In this document: positions 4,891-6,911 of the stretch, in pieces
Numbering within the stretch: position 1 is the stretch's first letter
Layout: every line of letters starts with the position of its first letter
Assembly (NCBI GenBank): GCA_029945495.1
Contig: JAQSCR010000513.1
Span: forward strand, 3,294 to 10,204
Source: Pseudolabrys sp.
GTDB lineage: Bacteria > Pseudomonadota > Alphaproteobacteria > Rhizobiales > Xanthobacteraceae
DNA: 6,911 nt
Direction: 5' to 3'
Position numbers and translations under genes: made by a program
Notes under the pieces: generated by a model
What the model saw: only the letters and a program-made list of their open reading frames with translations
Databases searched by the model: none
Told to the model about the DNA's origin: nothing

Positions 4891-6581
4891 GCGGTCGCAC
4901 TCTCATTATCACCGGCGCGGTTGGCACGGTCGTCGCCGCGATCTGCTGCGTCACTCCCATTCTCGTCATTGGGCTCGCCGCAATCGGTTTTGCGGGAGCG
5001 GGCGGGTGGCTCGATTGGGTGTTGATCCCCGTACTCGTCGCCTGCGTTGCGATCATCGGTTACGGCCTCTATCGCCGTAAATGCGAGGTCGATGCATGTC
5101 GCACCGCTTCTCCCCCCTTTTTAAGCAGAAAGAACATCATGACTGCGAAAGCCCACGACGGCTGCGTGCCGGGAAAAAACGGCGGTAAACTCTATGATCT
5201 TGCCGTCGTCGGAGCGGGCTCCGCGGGATTCTCCGCCGCGATCACGGCAGCGGAGAAAGGCGCGCAAGTCGCGCTCGTCGGTCACGGTTTGATCGGTGGC
5301 ACCTGCGTCAATATCGGCTGCGTGCCGTCGAAGACATTAATCAGAGCCACAGAGACGCTGCATCACGCGGAATTCGCAAAACGCTTCCATGGGATCAAGG
5401 CTACTGCGTGTATTGAAGACTGGCGTACCGTCGTCCGTCAAAAAGACGAATTGGTCGCCAGTCTCAGACAGGCGAAGTACGCGGACCTGTTACCGAGCTA
5501 CAACAATATCTCTTATCTGGAAGGCAAAGCCCGCCTCGTTGCTGGTGGTCTCGAGTTCAACGGTGCTAGAATTACGGCAGGCAAAGTCATCATCGCGTCC
5601 GGGGCACGGCCATCGATTCCGGCCATTGCAGGCATCGACACGATTCCTTATCTGACCAGCACCACGGCACTCGAACTTGAGGTGCTTCCGAAATCACTCC
5701 TCGTCATAGGGGGTGGCTACATTGGCACGGAGCTGGCGCAAATGTTCTCCCGCGCTGGTGTCGACGTGACACTCGTGTTCCGCTCGCGGCTTCTGCCCGA
5801 AGCCGAACCGGAAATCGGTGAGGCCCTCCAAGAGTACCTCGCTGATGAAGGGATTACCATTCTGGGCGGAGTAAGTTATGAATCAATCCGCCGGTCGGCT
5901 GCAGGGATTACCCTTGTAGTCCAGCGCGACGGCCGAAACGAGATGATTGAGACCGAACAGGTCCTCGTCACCACCGGGCGCACTCCGAATACTGATGGGC
6001 TCGGCCTCGAAGAGCTCGGGATCGTGCTCTCGTCGCATGGTGCTATCGTCGTGGACGACTGGATGCGCACCACCCGTCCGGGCGTCTACGCGGCAGGCGA
6101 TGTGACTGGCCGCGATCCGTTCGTCTATATGGCGGCCTACGGCGCAAAACTCGCTGCCAAGAACGCGCTCAACGGCGATAGCCTGCGATACGACAACTCC
6201 GCCATGCCGGCGGTCGTGTTCACCGATCCTCAAGTGGCAAGTGTCGGGGCCACCGAAGCAGCGGCCCGCGCCGCTGGACATGACGTGCGAACATCGGTGC
6301 TGCCGTTGAGTTATGTGCCGCGCGCCCTTGCGGCGCGCGATACACGCGGGCTAATCAAACTCGTCGCCGACGGAAAAACTCGTATTCTGCTTGGCGCGCA
6401 CATCCTAGCGCCGGAAGGCAGCGACAGCATCCAGACGGCGGCCATAGCAATTTGTCAGGGACTGACGATTGACGATCTCGCGGCGATGATTTTTCCCTAT
6501 CTGACGACCGTCGAGGGCCTGAAGCTTGCGGCTCAGACCTTCGACAAGGACATAGCAAGGCTTTCGTGTTGCGCAGAATAA
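4887..6581 (+). CDS. merA: MerF-MerA fusion: membrane-tethered mercuric reductase
   Basis: One open frame of 564 aa joins a MerF domain (1-78) to a full mercuric reductase (about 85-564). MerF part: two helices (about 5-37 and 42-62), the pair C20-C21 (AAICCVTPILV), and C66 and C71 after R-R-K. MerA part: FAD motif V-V-G-A-G-S-A-G (about 107-114); redox pair C140 and C145 in GGTCVNIGCVPSK; NAD(P)H motif VIGGGYIGTELAQ; AAGDVTGRDPFVYMAAYGAK; the dimer domain with VFTDPQVASVG and SYVPRALAARDTRG; and the C-terminal Hg-receiving pair in L-S-C-C-A-E. It reduces Hg(II) to Hg(0) using NADPH. GAGG (4874-4877) lies 9 bases before the start. No N-terminal HMA domain is present; MerF takes its place. Since both MerF ends face the cytoplasm, MerA would be on the correct side. 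A one-base change in the linker could separate the two, see 5109-5141. Confidence 0.85.
   Translation: MSGRTLIITGAVGTVVAAICCVTPILVIGLAAIGFAGAGGWLDWVLIPVLVACVAIIGYGLYRRKCEVDACRTASPPFLSRKNIMTAKAHDGCVPGKNGGKLYDLAVVGAGSAGFSAAITAAEKGAQVALVGHGLIGGTCVNIGCVPSKTLIRATETLHHAEFAKRFHGIKATACIEDWRTVVRQKDELVASLRQAKYADLLPSYNNISYLEGKARLVAGGLEFNGARITAGKVIIASGARPSIPAIAGIDTIPYLTSTTALELEVLPKSLLVIGGGYIGTELAQMFSRAGVDVTLVFRSRLLPEAEPEIGEALQEYLADEGITILGGVSYESIRRSAAGITLVVQRDGRNEMIETEQVLVTTGRTPNTDGLGLEELGIVLSSHGAIVVDDWMRTTRPGVYAAGDVTGRDPFVYMAAYGAKLAAKNALNGDSLRYDNSAMPAVVFTDPQVASVGATEAAARAAGHDVRTSVLPLSYVPRALAARDTRGLIKLVADGKTRILLGAHILAPEGSDSIQTAAIAICQGLTIDDLAAMIFPYLTTVEGLKLAAQTFDKDIARLSCCAE
5109..5141 (+). other. MerF-MerA linker with C6T5 homopolymer run
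   Basis: The run C6 (5112-5117) T5 (5118-5122) lies where MerF should end. In the present frame it reads S-P-P-F-L-S-R-K-N-I-M into MerA. Deleting one base of the run would bring the TAA at 5122-5124 into frame, giving a MerF of 78 aa (family about 81) with merA starting 14 bases later. The fusion thus depends on the length of this run. Confidence 0.7.
5139..6581 (+). CDS. merA: Mercuric reductase MerA read from its own start (alternative model)
   Basis: If MerA is translated separately, the ATG at 5139-5141 gives a 480-aa enzyme that begins like other MerA proteins lacking the HMA domain, about 19 residues before the FAD strand (YDLAVVGAG). In this numbering the redox cysteines are C56 and C61 and the terminal pair is C477-C478. 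The ribosome site is weak (only a purine-rich AGAAAGA, 5128-5134), which favours reading through from MerF or translational coupling. This is an alternative start for the same gene, not a second gene. Confidence 0.45.
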   Translation: MTAKAHDGCVPGKNGGKLYDLAVVGAGSAGFSAAITAAEKGAQVALVGHGLIGGTCVNIGCVPSKTLIRATETLHHAEFAKRFHGIKATACIEDWRTVVRQKDELVASLRQAKYADLLPSYNNISYLEGKARLVAGGLEFNGARITAGKVIIASGARPSIPAIAGIDTIPYLTSTTALELEVLPKSLLVIGGGYIGTELAQMFSRAGVDVTLVFRSRLLPEAEPEIGEALQEYLADEGITILGGVSYESIRRSAAGITLVVQRDGRNEMIETEQVLVTTGRTPNTDGLGLEELGIVLSSHGAIVVDDWMRTTRPGVYAAGDVTGRDPFVYMAAYGAKLAAKNALNGDSLRYDNSAMPAVVFTDPQVASVGATEAAARAAGHDVRTSVLPLSYVPRALAARDTRGLIKLVADGKTRILLGAHILAPEGSDSIQTAAIAICQGLTIDDLAAMIFPYLTTVEGLKLAAQTFDKDIARLSCCAE

Positions 6582-6670
6582 TGCACATGGATTGTGGCAA
6601 GCGACCGAAATGATCGGATCGCCTGAAATCTCCACGCCGGCTTCAACGTGCCGGAGGTTGCGGGTACCAA

Positions 6671-6911
6671 ATGGCAAAATGCTATGACTTGACAATTGTC
6701 GGGACCGGCGCTTCAGCAATGGTGTCGGCGATGCAGGCGCGTGCCGTCGGCTGGACGGTAGCAGCTATATATTTTCAGCCGTTCGGCAGATATACCCTTA
6801 GAAGATGTGACCCAAAAACATTCTGGTCAGCGGCGCCGAAGCGTCGACGTTGATGGGGCTTGGCCGGCGTCAGGTTGTGGATCGGCGCCGGGGTCACGTC
6901 GCTTGAAGTAC
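6671..6911 (+). pseudogene. Decaying MerA-like FAD-dependent disulfide oxidoreductase, runs off window
   Basis: The N-terminal FAD-binding part of a second pyridine-nucleotide-disulfide oxidoreductase of the MerA-like group often found next to mer genes. It begins MAKCYDLTIVGTGASAMVSA (FAD motif G-T-G-A-S-A), then RAVGWTVAAIYFQPFG. Relatives continue G-G-T-C-A-L-R-G-C-D-P-K. Here the frame reads G-R-Y-T-L-R-R-C-D-P-K, so one residue and the first redox cysteine are lost and a glycine is replaced. After the D-P-K codons the frame is wrong and stops at 6851-6853. Adding one base to the A-run at 6814-6818 would restore N-I-L-V-S-G-A-E-A, the expected continuation, but that frame also stops at 6904-6906. 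A GGAGG (6653-6657) lies 13 bases before the ATG, rather far. Loss of a catalytic cysteine plus frameshift argues for a dead gene; the rest lies beyond the window. Confidence 0.7.

Noticed and set aside
5883..6281. Long minus-strand frame inside merA
   Set aside because: Shadow of strongly conserved MerA coding sequence on the other strand.
6581..6613. Ten-codon frame starting in the TAATG overlap after merA
   Set aside because: Too short to support as a gene and unlike any mer gene; it may simply be spacer between merA and the decaying MerA-like gene.
6637..6654. CCGGC...GCCGG hairpin after merA as an operon terminator
   Set aside because: Only a 5-bp stem with an 8-base loop and no T-run.

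Overview
The window reads as accessory or genome-edge DNA of an alphaproteobacterium, most likely a member of the Hyphomicrobiales (Bradyrhizobium/Rhodopseudomonas-like). This placement is inferred from the style of the proteins (DUF1348, Hpt, DUF427, NrtS, MerT/P/F/A); no rRNA or tRNA gene is present to confirm it. No transposase, integrase, CRISPR array or RNA gene was found.

Left part (1-2230). The C-terminal part of an AraC-type regulator (+) enters from the left edge. It converges on a flavin/PNPOx-fold protein gene (-, 980-1603), and just upstream of that lies the 3' part of a DUF1348 (SnoaL/NTF2-like) gene (-). The DUF1348 homology stops abruptly near 1970. From the same point, in the opposite direction, runs the 3' part of a histidine-phosphotransfer (Hpt) domain gene (+, to 2227). 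Two genes with missing 5' ends meet head to head, which looks like the scar of a deletion or rearrangement.

Middle part (2230-3444). Two small intact genes follow: a DUF427 protein (2386-2670) and an NrtS-like two-helix membrane protein (2718-2948). After them come about 500 bases with no recognisable gene.

Right part (3445-6911). This is a mercury-resistance island. merR (-) is divergent from merT-merP-merF-like-[merF-merA] (+). A MerR-type dyad sits in a 19-bp promoter spacer between them. MerP catches Hg(II) in the periplasm. MerT and two MerF-like proteins carry it inward through vicinal-cysteine pairs. The flavoprotein MerA reduces it to Hg(0), and MerR switches the operon on.

The most unusual point is that the second MerF and MerA share one uninterrupted reading frame (4887-6581, 564 aa), giving a predicted membrane-tethered MerF-MerA fusion. 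The join lies in a C6T5 homopolymer run. Removing one base there would restore a MerF stop codon and a separate merA, so the fusion may be a real single-base event or a sequence error. Downstream, a second MerA-like flavoprotein gene is decaying: it has lost its first redox cysteine and has a frameshift in an A-run.
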